Source: Hallella bergensis DSM 17361
GTDB lineage: Bacteria; Bacteroidota; Bacteroidia; Bacteroidales; Bacteroidaceae
DNA length: 64,000 bases
Reading direction: 5' to 3'
Assembly (NCBI RefSeq): GCF_000160535.1
Contig: NZ_GG704781.1
Location: 41,122 to 105,121, forward strand
The notes under the pieces were generated by a model that searched no databases, was not told the origin of the DNA, and saw nothing but the letters and a program-made list of their open reading frames with translations. Positions 9,004 through 18,418 of the stretch are shown here, one piece after another. Position 1 is the stretch's first letter, and the number at the start of each line of letters is the position of its first letter. The position numbers and the translations under genes are program-made.

Positions 9004-10041
9004 ATGGATATTGCAGTCGGACTACTGATCATTGCCATCGGAGCGTTCTGCCAGAGCAGTTGCTATGTTCCCATCAATAAGATCAAGGATTGGAGCTGGG
9101 AGAGCTACTGGATTGTTCAGGGCTTCTTCGCCTGGCTCGTATTACCCTTCTTAGGCGCCCTCCTTGCCGTGCCCGAAGGTCACAGCCTATTCGAGCTCTT
9201 TGCAAGCGCTAACAGTGTCAATATATGGATGACCATCCTGTTTGGAGTTCTGTGGGGCGTGGGCGGCCTTACGTTTGGACTTTCCATGCGCTATTTAGGC
9301 GTGGCTTTGGGACAGTCTGTTGCTTTGGGAACCTGTGCCGCACTCGGAACCATCATGGGACCGGTGTTGCTCAACATGTTCTTCCCAGAGCTTAATGCCT
9401 TGGATTCGCTCACCTTTGCCGTGATTCTCGGTGTGGTGGTCACGCTGGTGGGTATTGGCGTTATCGGGGTAGCAGGTTCCATGAGGGCCAACAGCCTGTC
9501 TGAGGAAGAGAAGAAAGCAGCCGTAAAGGACTTCAACTTCCCCAAGGGCATTGTCATTGCCTTGCTTGCCGGATTCATGAGCGGGTGTTTCAATGTCGGA
9601 CTTGAGTTTGGCAAGGGTATTCACTTCGGTGACCTTACGCCGGATATGTTCAAGATGTTGCCAGCCACCCTGCTCGTTACAGTTGGTGGTTTTGTAACCA
9701 ATGCCATCTACTGCTTCTATCAGAATCAGAAGAACGGTACATGGTGCGACTACAGCAAGAGCAAGGTGTGGGGTAACAACGTTTTGTTCTGCTTGTTGGC
9801 CGGTGTACTTTGGTATAGTCAGTTCTTCGGACTCTCCATGGGTAAGGGATTTCTTGCCGAGTCACCCACGCTCACAACGCTCGCTTTCTGTATCCTGATG
9901 GCTCTCAACGTCGTATTCTCCAACGTGTGGGGAATCCTTCTCAAGGAGTGGAGGGGATGCTCGCAGAAAACCATCAATGTTTTAATACTTGGCATCATTA
10001 TCCTCATCATCTCCTCGTTCCTTCCGCAATTGATAGGGTAG
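9004..10041 (+). CDS. rhaT: L-rhamnose/H+ symporter
   Basis: RhaT brings L-rhamnose across the inner membrane with protons. The product is 345 aa (344 in E. coli) with about 10 hydrophobic segments. It starts with MDIAVGLLIIAIGAF and then the family-typical QSSCYVPINKIKDWSWESYW. The central loop around residues 160-178 is charged (LSEEEKKAAVKDFNF), and FWGxxLKEWRG-type sequence near the C-terminus is conserved. It is the last gene of the rhamnose unit. An imperfect stem (CCCGGACA/TGTTCGGG near 10059-10089) follows but has no T-run. Confidence 0.94.
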   Translation: MDIAVGLLIIAIGAFCQSSCYVPINKIKDWSWESYWIVQGFFAWLVLPFLGALLAVPEGHSLFELFASANSVNIWMTILFGVLWGVGGLTFGLSMRYLGVALGQSVALGTCAALGTIMGPVLLNMFFPELNALDSLTFAVILGVVVTLVGIGVIGVAGSMRANSLSEEEKKAAVKDFNFPKGIVIALLAGFMSGCFNVGLEFGKGIHFGDLTPDMFKMLPATLLVTVGGFVTNAIYCFYQNQKNGTWCDYSKSKVWGNNVLFCLLAGVLWYSQFFGLSMGKGFLAESPTLTTLAFCILMALNVVFSNVWGILLKEWRGCSQKTINVLILGIIILIISSFLPQLIG

Positions 10042-10157
10042 GGAGGTGTGTAGACACAGCCCGGACAACTTTGATGAAGGCTGTTCGGGTACTTGTTGAT
10101 GGAATCTTTTATCCTGAGAATGCTGCTGCAAAAACTCCCTGTCTCGATAAAAAGCCT

Positions 10158-10165
10158 TACCTTTG
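10158..10165 (+). promoter_or_regulatory. Promoter of the PIF1-like helicase gene
   Basis: TACCTTTG, a match to TAnnTTTG, 27 nt before the ATG at 10193. Confidence 0.55.
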
Positions 10166-10192
10166 TGAGTAATTAAAAATTCTTTCGGGTAA

Positions 10193-12415
10193 ATGGAACA
10201 GAACAAGGAAGTTCGAGAGGCGTGGGACTTTGTAGAGCATACGGGAACAAGTATATTCCTGACGGGTAAGGCCGGAACGGGAAAGACAACGTTCCTGAAG
10301 ACCGTGAAGGAGCATTCATCGAAGCGTATGATCGTCGTGGCGCCAACGGGAGTGGCTGCTATCAATGCCGGAGGAGTGACGATCCACTCCTTTTTCCAGT
10401 TACCACTCTCCCCCTATGTTCCGGGAACGTCGATTAAAGACCGTTTCGACTTCGGCAAGGAAAAGCGCAGGATCATACGAACACTCGATATGGTGGTCAT
10501 CGATGAAATATCGATGGTGAGGAGCGATCTGCTCGATGCCATCGACTTTGTATTGCGCAGATACCGCGACCATACCCAACCTTTTGGTGGCGTACAACTC
10601 CTGATGATTGGTGATTTGCAGCAACTCACCCCAGTGGTAACACCACAGGATGAGGAAATCTTGCGAACCCATTACGACACGCCCTATTTCTTTGGCAGCA
10701 AGGCGTTGCAAAAAATCAGTTATGTGACGATACAGCTTACGCATGTCTACCGTCAGCAGGACCAAGAGTTTATCGACATTCTGAATCATATTCGCGATGG
10801 CAAGCCGCAGCCTCAGGATATTGCTTGCTTGAACAATCGGTATAAACCGGCATTTGTGCCAAAGGCAGAAGATGGATATATCCGACTCACCACCCACAAC
10901 CGCTTGGCTGACAACTATAATGAGACAGAACTCGAAAAACTTTCGGGAGAGCGCTATGTTTACAAGGCGGTGATCAAGGACAACTTCCCTGAATACAGTT
11001 ACCCTGCTGACGTCAAATTAGAACTAAAACTTGGAGCGCAGGTGATGTTTATCAAGAACGATGCGTCGGGGGCACATCGTTATTACAATGGACGAATTGG
11101 CCGTGTGGTGAACCTTGACAGCACCACCATCAAGGTGTTGTGTGCGGGCGACAGGGAACCCATCGAGGTGGAACCGCAGGAATGGGAAAACACCAAATAT
11201 GTCATCAATGATCAGACAAAAGTCATTGAGCCGCAGGTTCAGGGAGTGTTCAGGCAGTACCCCTTAAGGCTGGCATGGGCTATCACCATACACAAGAGTC
11301 AGGGCCTGACCTTTGAACATGCAATCATCGATGCCGGACTTTCGTTTGCCTCGGGGCAAGTGTATGTGGCCTTGAGCCGATGCAAAAGTCTGGAAGGACT
11401 GGTGCTGGCATCGCCGATAACCGATGAAAATATCATCAATGACCATCGTGTGGCGGAGTATATCTCACACCAGCAGGAGGCGGCAGAACAGAGTGTCAGG
11501 AATTTGCCCAACCTGAAGGAAGAATACTTCAGACACCAGTTGCTTGATCTGTTTGATTTCTCGGCACTGATGGGAGCAGAGCGTATGGTTCACCGGACGC
11601 TGCTGGAGTATTTCAGGGGAGTGCAGTCACTCACCAACCTGCACGGACAGGCTGTGGTTAACCTGAAAAAGGAAGTTATTGACGTGGCCTATAAATGGCA
11701 AGGGGTGATTCGGGCGACATCATCAGAGGGACTGCATGATGAGGGGTTCCTTGAACGCGTGAGGCGCAGTGCCGGTTATTTTCTGGATGCCATAGAGCGC
11801 AATTTGAAAAAAGTGCTACAACTCACAAAGGAAGCAAAGACTCAGAATACCAAGGGCGCGGAACTGATGGAAGAACGGTATGGGGAGTTGTTGCAAAACT
11901 ATTTGGCCAAGAACAAATTGCTTCGCAGGATGGAGGAGGAAGTTTTTGATGTTCCAACGTATATGCTTGCCAAGCATGAGAGCATGCTTGACGCCATGGA
12001 AGTGGTGAATCCTGGCCGAGGGGGAGCGCGCCCACGCCGAAGGAGGAAGGTGGGGCAGTCCCCGTTTTCGGAAACGGAGGCTGTTGGTTCTGAAAAGCAA
12101 GTACGGAAAGAGCGTAAAGCGCAGAGGGTGTCGACCTATGATACCAGTTACCAGATGTTCATGAATGGTCTTAAACCGGAGGACATCGCTCGGGAGAGAG
12201 GACTGACCGTTGGTACGATCTATGGACACTTGGCACGATTTGTGAGCACGGGGAGATTGTCGGCAGACAAGGTTATCGACATCTCCAAGGTCAAGGCCAT
12301 TCGCCATGCCATCAGCCAACTGCCGGAGGGTGCGTCGCTCAGTGAGGTCAAGGCTATATGCAGGGCAGACATCACATGGAACGAAATCCGGCTGATGATG
12401 CATGACAAAGGATAA
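10193..12415 (+). CDS. PIF1-like DNA helicase with C-terminal helix-turn-helix
   Basis: A 740-aa superfamily 1B helicase of the PIF1/Rrm3 type, expected to unwind DNA or DNA-RNA structures 5' to 3' using ATP. Walker A GKAGTGKT is at residues 25-32, Walker B-like VVIDEISMVRSD near 99, motif III GDLQQLTPV near 142 and the C-terminal helicase motif YVALSRCKSLEGL near 390. After residue about 420 comes a helical region with HRDC-like character. A basic linker (RPRRRRK near 620) and a helix-turn-helix (LKPEDIARERGLTVGTIYGHL, about residues 660-680) follow; the latter is like the HTH found at the end of some RecQ helicases. It has its own promoter and no partner gene. The role in fork or G-quadruplex maintenance is inferred from the family. 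Confidence 0.85.
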   Translation: MEQNKEVREAWDFVEHTGTSIFLTGKAGTGKTTFLKTVKEHSSKRMIVVAPTGVAAINAGGVTIHSFFQLPLSPYVPGTSIKDRFDFGKEKRRIIRTLDMVVIDEISMVRSDLLDAIDFVLRRYRDHTQPFGGVQLLMIGDLQQLTPVVTPQDEEILRTHYDTPYFFGSKALQKISYVTIQLTHVYRQQDQEFIDILNHIRDGKPQPQDIACLNNRYKPAFVPKAEDGYIRLTTHNRLADNYNETELEKLSGERYVYKAVIKDNFPEYSYPADVKLELKLGAQVMFIKNDASGAHRYYNGRIGRVVNLDSTTIKVLCAGDREPIEVEPQEWENTKYVINDQTKVIEPQVQGVFRQYPLRLAWAITIHKSQGLTFEHAIIDAGLSFASGQVYVALSRCKSLEGLVLASPITDENIINDHRVAEYISHQQEAAEQSVRNLPNLKEEYFRHQLLDLFDFSALMGAERMVHRTLLEYFRGVQSLTNLHGQAVVNLKKEVIDVAYKWQGVIRATSSEGLHDEGFLERVRRSAGYFLDAIERNLKKVLQLTKEAKTQNTKGAELMEERYGELLQNYLAKNKLLRRMEEEVFDVPTYMLAKHESMLDAMEVVNPGRGGARPRRRRKVGQSPFSETEAVGSEKQVRKERKAQRVSTYDTSYQMFMNGLKPEDIARERGLTVGTIYGHLARFVSTGRLSADKVIDISKVKAIRHAISQLPEGASLSEVKAICRADITWNEIRLMMHDKG

Positions 12416-12453
12416 TATAATATGATATGATAGAATTTTTCAGAGTTTCTTTA

Positions 12454-12461
12454 TACCTTTG
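12454..12461 (+). promoter_or_regulatory. Promoter of the pantothenate/CoA cluster
   Basis: TACCTTTG, 62 nt before the panB ATG. It is the only TAnnTTTG match noticed upstream of the five-gene run, so it probably drives all of it. Confidence 0.6.
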
Positions 12462-12523
12462 CAGCTGTTTTGTTCTTCCCGTTTGTAGGGAGGAATGCTT
12501 ATTGGTTTTGATGTAAAGGTAAA

Positions 12524-13348
12524 ATGAAGAATACTGCAGCTTATTTTCTGTCGCAGAAAGGAGTGAGACGCTTGAGTATGCTCACCGCATACGATTACCA
12601 CACGGCCTGCACCATCGACGAGGCGGGCATAGACATGATTCTTGTCGGCGACTCGTTGGGTAACGTCATGCTGGGCTATGACAACACGCTCGCGGTGACG
12701 GTAGACGATATGATCCATCACGGCAAGGCGGTTTGTCGTGGGGCCAAAGAGGCTTTTGTGGTGATCGATATGCCTTTCATGTCTTACCAAACATCGGTCT
12801 ACGATGCTGTGAAAAATGCGGGACGCATCATGAAAGAGACCAATTGTCAGGCCGTGAAACTTGAGGGTGGTGTGCGTTATGCCGACCGCGTGCAGGCCAT
12901 TGTGGAGGCTGGGATTCCTGTCGTGGGACATATCGGACTTACACCGCAGTCGTTCAACACGCTGGGTGGTTACAAGGTTCAGGGGAAATCGAGCGATAAG
13001 GCGCAGCAACTCATGGAAGACGCGCGGGCGTTGGAGGCTGCGGGCGTGTTTGCCATCACGTTGGAATGCGTGCCAGAGGCATTGGCAAAGATGATTACCG
13101 AACAGGTATCACCGTTGACGATAGGTATCGGCGCGGGTAAATATTGTGATGGACAGGTGTTGGTGTATCAGGATATGCTGGGTTACACCAATGGCTTCAC
13201 ACCCAAATTTGTGAAGAAATATGCCAATCTTCACGACACGATGCTGGCCGCTTTCAAACAATACAAGGAAGACTGCGAGCGTCAGGATTTTCCCGCTAAG
13301 GAACATACTTTTGCCATCAGTGACGATGTGCTCAAGTCGTTGTATTAA
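12524..13348 (+). CDS. panB: 3-methyl-2-oxobutanoate hydroxymethyltransferase
   Basis: PanB adds a hydroxymethyl group from methylenetetrahydrofolate to ketoisovalerate, making ketopantoate, the first step to pantothenate. The product is 274 aa, a normal length. Family segments are MLTAYDYHTACTIDEAGID near residue 20, ILVGDSLGNVMLGYDNT near 36, AVKLEGG near 110 and GHIGLTPQS near 133. The metal-binding acidic residues of the DSLG segment are present. It starts a run of five same-strand genes leading to phosphopantothenate and phosphopantetheine; the next gene begins 52 bp later. Confidence 0.97.
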   Translation: MKNTAAYFLSQKGVRRLSMLTAYDYHTACTIDEAGIDMILVGDSLGNVMLGYDNTLAVTVDDMIHHGKAVCRGAKEAFVVIDMPFMSYQTSVYDAVKNAGRIMKETNCQAVKLEGGVRYADRVQAIVEAGIPVVGHIGLTPQSFNTLGGYKVQGKSSDKAQQLMEDARALEAAGVFAITLECVPEALAKMITEQVSPLTIGIGAGKYCDGQVLVYQDMLGYTNGFTPKFVKKYANLHDTMLAAFKQYKEDCERQDFPAKEHTFAISDDVLKSLY

Positions 13349-13400
13349 ATAGGTGAAAAAATATCGTCCGTATAGACGAGAAAAATAAATATACAAGAAA

Positions 13401-14243
13401 ATGCAAGTTGTAAAGACGATTCAAGAAGTTCGCGAGATTGTAAAAGGATGGCGCAAGGAAGGATTGAGCGTAGGACTTGTTCCGACGATGGGATTCCTGC
13501 ACGAGGGGCATCAGAGCCTGATAGCAAAGTCGGTTGCCGACAACGATCGAACGGTGGTTTCCGTGTTTGTAAACCCTATTCAGTTTGGTCCGTCGGAAGA
13601 TTTGGAGGCCTATCCGAGAGATTTAAATCATGATATGGCTGCGGTGGAGGCGATGGGCGGAGATCTTATTTTCAATCCCGAGCCTTCGGAGATGTACCCC
13701 GCTCATTTCACCACCTTTGTAGATACCACGGAGACTACGGAGCTGCTCTGCGGCGCACGACGCGCCGGCCATTTCAGGGGAGTGTGTACGGTGGTGAGCA
13801 AACTGTTCAACATCGTTGGTCCTGACCGTGCCTATTTTGGGCAGAAAGATGCCCAGCAGCTGGCCACTGTGCGCCGTTTTGTTCGCGATCTCAACTTTGA
13901 CCTTGAAATTATAGCTTGTCCTATTGTTCGCGAAGCTGACGGATTGGCCAAGTCGAGCCGTAACACCTATCTCAGTGCAGAGGAGCGTCGGGCTGCGCTT
14001 ATCTTGTCAAAGAGTCTTAAACTTGGACAGACGGCTGTGGAAAACGGTGAGCGCGACGCCTCGGCTATTATCAAAATCATCAGCGACAGCTTGCAGACCG
14101 AGCCGCTGGCACGCGTGGACTATGTGGAGGTGGTAGACCTGAACAACGTGCAGCGTGTGGAGGCGATAGAAGGAGAAACGCTTGTGGCGATTGCCGTGTA
14201 TATTGGTAAAACCCGACTGATAGACAATTTCATATGGAAATAA
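13401..14243 (+). CDS. panC: Pantothenate synthetase
   Basis: PanC joins pantoate and beta-alanine with ATP through a pantoyl-adenylate. The 280-aa product carries the nucleotidyltransferase signature [15 protein letters not shown] (residues about 28-42, with HEGH as the HIGH-type motif), FGQKDAQQ near 152 and KSSRNTYLS near 184. Its last 10 nt overlap the start of panD, which points to translational coupling between the enzyme using beta-alanine and the enzyme making it. Confidence 0.97.
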   Translation: MQVVKTIQEVREIVKGWRKEGLSVGLVPTMGFLHEGHQSLIAKSVADNDRTVVSVFVNPIQFGPSEDLEAYPRDLNHDMAAVEAMGGDLIFNPEPSEMYPAHFTTFVDTTETTELLCGARRAGHFRGVCTVVSKLFNIVGPDRAYFGQKDAQQLATVRRFVRDLNFDLEIIACPIVREADGLAKSSRNTYLSAEERRAALILSKSLKLGQTAVENGERDASAIIKIISDSLQTEPLARVDYVEVVDLNNVQRVEAIEGETLVAIAVYIGKTRLIDNFIWK

Positions 14244-14626
14244 CATTGCTGAAATCCAAGATACATAGGGCGGTGGTGACACAGGCCGACCTCAACTATG
14301 TGGGCAGCATCACCATCGACAGCGAACTGATGGAGGCTGCCGGCATTGTGGAATATGAGCGGGTGGAGATTGCCGACGTGGACAACGGTAAGCGATTGGC
14401 CACCTATGCCATTGCGGGAGAGGCCGGATCGGGCATCATTTGCTTGAATGGTGCGGCGGCTCACTGCGTGGAGGTGGGCGACAAAGTGATTATCATGGCA
14501 TACGCCAACATGACGACGGAGGAAGCTGCAGCACACCACCCCCAAGTGGTGTTTGTTGATGAGCAAAACAAGATAACACGACGAACAAACTATGAGAAGC
14601 ACGGTCTTCTCAAGGATCAGGAATAA
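14234..14626 (+). CDS. panD: Aspartate 1-decarboxylase (pyruvoyl-type)
   Basis: PanD makes beta-alanine from L-aspartate. The 130-aa proenzyme cleaves itself between Gly24 and Ser25 (YVGSITID is visible), turning Ser25 into the pyruvoyl group. The N-terminal [14 protein letters not shown] with Lys9 is also conserved. The ATG lies inside the last codons of panC. The length is at the longer end of the family owing to a polar C-terminal tail ([18 protein letters not shown]). Confidence 0.97.
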   Translation: MEITLLKSKIHRAVVTQADLNYVGSITIDSELMEAAGIVEYERVEIADVDNGKRLATYAIAGEAGSGIICLNGAAAHCVEVGDKVIIMAYANMTTEEAAAHHPQVVFVDEQNKITRRTNYEKHGLLKDQE

Positions 14627-14637
14627 ACGGAAAAGAA

Positions 14638-15828
14638 ATGTTAAGCGGGAAAACGGTAATACTGGGTGTGACGGGCAGCATTGCTGCTTATAAGATGGCT
14701 AATTTGGCATCGATGCTTGTGAAGCAGCATGCGGAAGTGCTGGTGGTTATGACAAAGAATGCCAGCCTGTTTATTGCTCCCATGACCTTTGAGACGCTTA
14801 CATCGAGAAAGTGTGCTGTCGATACGTTTGATCGTAATTTTAATTTTGATGTCAAGCACGTGTCGTTGGCGAAGAAGGCCGACATCATGTTGATTGCCCC
14901 GGCAACGGCCAATGTCATCGGAAAAATAGCCAACGGCATTTGTGACGATATGCTCACCACGACGTTTATGGCTTGTCAATGTCCTAAACTTGTGGCTCCG
15001 GCGATGAATACGAACATGTGGCAGAATCCTATATTGCAGGATAATCTGGAAAAGCTGACACGTTATGGTGTGGAGGTGATACCTCCCGATGCCGGGCGGT
15101 TGGCTTGTGGAGACGTGGGCTGTGGTAAGCTGCCATCGGAGGGATTGATTTTGCAGTATGTGCTGAAACATATTGCCAAGCCTCATGATATGCAAGGATG
15201 GAAAGTGCTGGTTACGGCCGGGCCGACGCAGGAGAGTATAGACCCCGTGAGATATATCACAAACCATTCTTCGGGAAAGATGGGATATGCCATTGCCAAG
15301 ATGGCCAAGCTGCGCGGGGCGGAGGTTACACTTGTATCCGGTCCGGTGGAGTTACAGCCTTTTGTAGGCGTTGAGACGATTCCTGTAGTCACAGCGGATG
15401 AAATGTATGAAGCGGTGACGCGGATATGTGATGGGTTTGACATCGTCGTGATGTGCAGTGCTGTGGCCGATTATACGCCCGGAAGCTATCATCAGCAGAA
15501 GATGAAGAAAGACGGTGACGATCTTAACCTGCCGCTGATACGTACCAAAGATATCCTTCAATATCTGGGAGCACACAAGCGGGAGGGGCAGTGTGTGGTT
15601 GGATTTTCGATGGAAACGGAAAATCTGATCAGTCATTCGCAAGAGAAACTGATGAAGAAAAACGTGGATATGATATGTGCCAACACGATAGCTTCGGGGA
15701 ACACTGGGTTTGGCGTAGACACGAATCAGGTGACCATTATTATGCCGGACAGAGTTGAGGAACTGCCGCTTTGCAGCAAGGATGAGACGGCATCGCTGAT
15801 TCTGGATACAATCATGGAAAACAAATAA
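14638..15828 (+). CDS. coaBC: Bifunctional phosphopantothenoylcysteine synthetase/decarboxylase
   Basis: CoaBC (Dfp) joins 4'-phosphopantothenate to cysteine and decarboxylates the product to 4'-phosphopantetheine. The 396-aa protein has an N-terminal flavin-dependent CoaC domain, with GVTGSIAAYKMANL at the start, a conserved His in DVKHVSLAKKAD, PAMNTNMWQNP, and the active-site Cys in LACGDVGCGKLPSEG near residue 160. The C-terminal CoaB domain begins about residue 185 with VLVTAGPTQESIDPVRYITN and HSSGKMGYAIA. It follows panD by 11 bp and precedes coaX by 24 bp. Confidence 0.96.
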   Translation: MLSGKTVILGVTGSIAAYKMANLASMLVKQHAEVLVVMTKNASLFIAPMTFETLTSRKCAVDTFDRNFNFDVKHVSLAKKADIMLIAPATANVIGKIANGICDDMLTTTFMACQCPKLVAPAMNTNMWQNPILQDNLEKLTRYGVEVIPPDAGRLACGDVGCGKLPSEGLILQYVLKHIAKPHDMQGWKVLVTAGPTQESIDPVRYITNHSSGKMGYAIAKMAKLRGAEVTLVSGPVELQPFVGVETIPVVTADEMYEAVTRICDGFDIVVMCSAVADYTPGSYHQQKMKKDGDDLNLPLIRTKDILQYLGAHKREGQCVVGFSMETENLISHSQEKLMKKNVDMICANTIASGNTGFGVDTNQVTIIMPDRVEELPLCSKDETASLILDTIMENK

Positions 15829-15852
15829 GCAGCTGCCTGTAGCCTCTTGGGA

Positions 15853-16632
15853 ATGAATCAAATACTTGTCATTGATATAGGAAACACCAATGTTGTTGTT
15901 GGCGTGATGGCGGATGGCCAGGTTTTGCACGCAACTCGGATAGCAACTGCGCTGGGAGAAGGTAAATTTGAAACGATCGCAAGTGTCAAAACGGAGCTTC
16001 GGGAGTTGCGAAAGGAACATCCGGAGTTTAGGGGTGGCATCCTGTCGTCAGTCGTTCCGGAACTGACACAAGCTGTTTGTGAAGTGGTGTTTCAGGTTAC
16101 GGGAGTTGAGATGATGGTCATGGGCGACAACAGACTCAAACTCGGGATGGAGATTTGCGTGGAACATTCTGAGCAGGTGGGGCACGATCGGATTGCCGAT
16201 GCCATTGGTGCCATGAGCCAATTCTCGTGTCCGCTTATTATTGTTGATATGGGAACGGCGACTACGGTCAATGTTGTGGATCGGGAAGGACGTTTTGTTG
16301 GTGGAATGATTATTCCCGGCGTCCGAACCTCCTTAGATGCCCTTAGTTCCCGTGCATCCCAGTTACGGGAAGTTCCCTTGAAGTTGCCGGAGCATCTCAT
16401 AGGGCGGAATACCACAGAATGCATGCAGTCTGGAGTATTCTATGGTGCTGCTTCCATGATAGACGGGCTTATTGACAGGATTCGTGCTCAACAGGGATCG
16501 GATACGACTGTAGTGATGACGGGTGGCCATGCACGTTTGGTGTACCCGCTGTGTCGACATAAAGTGGAATATGACGAGTACCTGCTCTTCAGGGGATTGT
16601 ATTGCATTTACATCAACAGCATGCAATCATGA
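15853..16632 (+). CDS. coaX: Type III pantothenate kinase
   Basis: CoaX phosphorylates pantothenate, the committed step to CoA; type III enzymes are not feedback-inhibited by CoA and need a monovalent cation. The 259-aa product has the ASKHA-fold motifs DIGNTNVVVGV (about residues 7-17), DRIADAIGA, DMGTATTVNVVD near 132 and GGMIIPGVRTSLDAL. The ATG at 15853 is preferred over a TTG two codons upstream. It closes the CoA cluster, so panB, panC, panD, coaBC and coaX lie together; ketopantoate reductase, coaD and coaE are not in the window. The convergent lipoprotein gene ends on the next base. Confidence 0.95.
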   Translation: MNQILVIDIGNTNVVVGVMADGQVLHATRIATALGEGKFETIASVKTELRELRKEHPEFRGGILSSVVPELTQAVCEVVFQVTGVEMMVMGDNRLKLGMEICVEHSEQVGHDRIADAIGAMSQFSCPLIIVDMGTATTVNVVDREGRFVGGMIIPGVRTSLDALSSRASQLREVPLKLPEHLIGRNTTECMQSGVFYGAASMIDGLIDRIRAQQGSDTTVVMTGGHARLVYPLCRHKVEYDEYLLFRGLYCIYINSMQS

Positions 16633-17073
16633 TTACTCTTTAATACCTCTTTCCTCCATCGACTTGTCTTTTATCGCAGGCAAATCTTTCATTTCTTCCA
16701 GATGGGTTACCAGTGTATCGCCGGCCTTCGAAACCCGGAACTTAGCCCGGACAATGTGGTCGTAGTCGGCATTTCCCGTTACCTTAATACGTCTTTCTTT
16801 TTTATAAACCACCGTATCACGGCAACTTGGGTAGCTCAAGAGTTGCACAGTTGCAGCTGTTGAGGCTGGACCTATGACATAAATGCCCAAGCTGTCTCGG
16901 ACAGACAGATTTTGTTTTTTGCTATGTGCCGTGTCATGGGTGGTGCTGTCAACGGGTTCGAAGTATTTGGCCTCTACGGTGTCGCCAAGGTTTGTCGACG
17001 GTGCCATTCGACAGGAAGTGGGAGACAGCATGGCGAAGGGCATGGCAAAAAACAGAAAGAGAAGTTTACGCAT
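16633..17073 (-). CDS. Small putative lipoprotein of unknown function
   Basis: I do not recognise a family. The 146-aa product starts MRKLLFLFFAMPFAMLSPTSC, a hydrophobic signal ending at a Cys in a loose lipobox context, so it is probably an exported lipoprotein. A Thr/Ser-rich linker follows, and then about 90 residues of mixed beta-type sequence (GIYVIGPASTAATVQLL, RRIKVTGNADYDHIVRAKFRVSKAG), perhaps one small beta domain. The frame is open 33 codons further upstream, but that part overlaps the serine dehydratase gene and lacks a signal peptide. It ends against coaX with no spacer and starts 13 bp after the sdaA stop, so it is probably cotranscribed with sdaA. Confidence 0.6.
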   Translation of the reverse strand: MRKLLFLFFAMPFAMLSPTSCRMAPSTNLGDTVEAKYFEPVDSTTHDTAHSKKQNLSVRDSLGIYVIGPASTAATVQLLSYPSCRDTVVYKKERRIKVTGNADYDHIVRAKFRVSKAGDTLVTHLEEMKDLPAIKDKSMEERGIKE

Positions 17074-17086
17074 AACAGGTGCAGAG

Positions 17087-18304
17087 TTATAACTGATCGC
17101 AAGAGAAGCAAAATTCACCACCCTTTGCAAGTCCGCCTTCCGACGTTTCTTTGTATAGGGAGGGGATGTCATGCCCTGTTTGTTTCATCACCTGCACCAC
17201 ACGGTCAAACTTTACCCGATGTTTCCCGTCGCTGAACGATGCGTAGAGGTTGGCGTCGAGAGCCCGTGTGGCTGCAAAGGCATTGCGTTCGATACAAGGA
17301 ATCTGTACCAACCCGCAGATAGGGTCGCATGTCATTCCCAGATGATGTTCCAATCCCATTTCCGCAGCATATTCAATTTGTGACGGGCTACCTCCAAAAA
17401 GTTGGCAGGCAGCTGCCGATGCCATGGCACATGCCACCCCTACCTCTCCTTGGCAACCTACATCAGCTCCGGAGATTGATGCGTTCTCTTTCACGATATT
17501 ACCGATTAATCCGGCCGTTGCAAGAGCATGACAAATCTTGCGGTCGGAGAATCCATGCCCTCGGGAAAGATGGTAGAGCACGGAAGGAATCACACCGCAT
17601 GCACCACAAGTAGGAGCCGTGACAATGGTTCCCCCAGAGGCATTCTCCTCGCTCACGGCCAGCGCATACGCATAGACCAGTCCACGTGTTTGCAAACTCT
17701 GCTTGTAGCCTCTGGCCTTGATATAATAGGTGGGAGCTTTACGCTGCAGGTTGAGTGGCCCGGGCAAGACACCATCTCCTTCCAAGCCGCGTTCCACAGC
17801 AGCTTGCATGGCCTCCCATATCTCTTGCAGATAGTCCCATATTGACGGGTCTTCGCATTTGTCCACATATTCCCAGTATGTGCGTCCATAGGTGTCGCAC
17901 CAGTTCTGAATGTCTTCGAGGTACGTGAGATCGTAGATATCCTTACCGATGGGAAGGAGTCCTGTGGGATTGAGTCCTTCTGATATGGCTCCGCCGCCAA
18001 CGCTGTACACCGTCCAGGGTGCCCCCTTGTCAGTTTCAAACATCATGGCATTGGGATGGAACTCCAAGAATTCGTTTGGTTTCCAAACAATATCTACCGG
18101 AGCAGTGGGGCTGAGCACTTCGTTGATGGCCACATCGGTCATGTGTCCCTTTCCTGTTGCGGCCAGACTGCCATAGAGGGTAACCCGGAAGCTCTTGGCT
18201 TCAGGGTGCTTGGCAAGATAAAACTGTGCCGCTTTCTGTGGTCCCATGGTGTGGCTCGACGATGGCCCCTTGCCAATTCTATAAATTTCCCGGAGTGATT
18301 TCAT
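17087..18304 (-). CDS. sdaA: Iron-sulfur L-serine dehydratase
   Basis: L-serine ammonia-lyase turns serine into pyruvate and ammonia with a [4Fe-4S] cluster. The 405-aa product has the single-chain layout: an N-terminal beta domain starting SLREIYRIGKGPSSSHTMGP, with GSLAATGKGHMTD, and a C-terminal alpha (catalytic) domain from about residue 160. Conserved Cys are in TAPTCGACGVIPS, GADVGCQGEVGVACAMA and TCDPICGLVQIPCIERN. SSSHTMGP is the family hallmark near residue 15. No TAnnTTTG promoter was found directly upstream; a strong terminator of the upstream operon separates it from the acyl-CoA dehydrogenase gene. Confidence 0.95.
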   Translation of the reverse strand: MKSLREIYRIGKGPSSSHTMGPQKAAQFYLAKHPEAKSFRVTLYGSLAATGKGHMTDVAINEVLSPTAPVDIVWKPNEFLEFHPNAMMFETDKGAPWTVYSVGGGAISEGLNPTGLLPIGKDIYDLTYLEDIQNWCDTYGRTYWEYVDKCEDPSIWDYLQEIWEAMQAAVERGLEGDGVLPGPLNLQRKAPTYYIKARGYKQSLQTRGLVYAYALAVSEENASGGTIVTAPTCGACGVIPSVLYHLSRGHGFSDRKICHALATAGLIGNIVKENASISGADVGCQGEVGVACAMASAAACQLFGGSPSQIEYAAEMGLEHHLGMTCDPICGLVQIPCIERNAFAATRALDANLYASFSDGKHRVKFDRVVQVMKQTGHDIPSLYKETSEGGLAKGGEFCFSCDQL

Positions 18305-18360
18305 TGTGTTTTACTTTGCATTTGCCCTTTGTGTCAAGGCATCATTTATGGATTCTCATC

Positions 18361-18396
18361 AAAAAGCCCCGCCCATGCGCATGGTGGTCGGGACTA
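18361..18396 (-). terminator. Terminator of the etf-acyl-CoA dehydrogenase operon
   Basis: On the minus strand AGTCCCG pairs with CGGGGCT (one G-T), with an inner CCATGCGCATGG palindrome, followed by TTTTTG. It lies 22 bp after the acyl-CoA dehydrogenase stop and before the sdaA start. Confidence 0.7.
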
Positions 18397-18418
18397 TATG
18401 TTTATCCTGTATATCATG

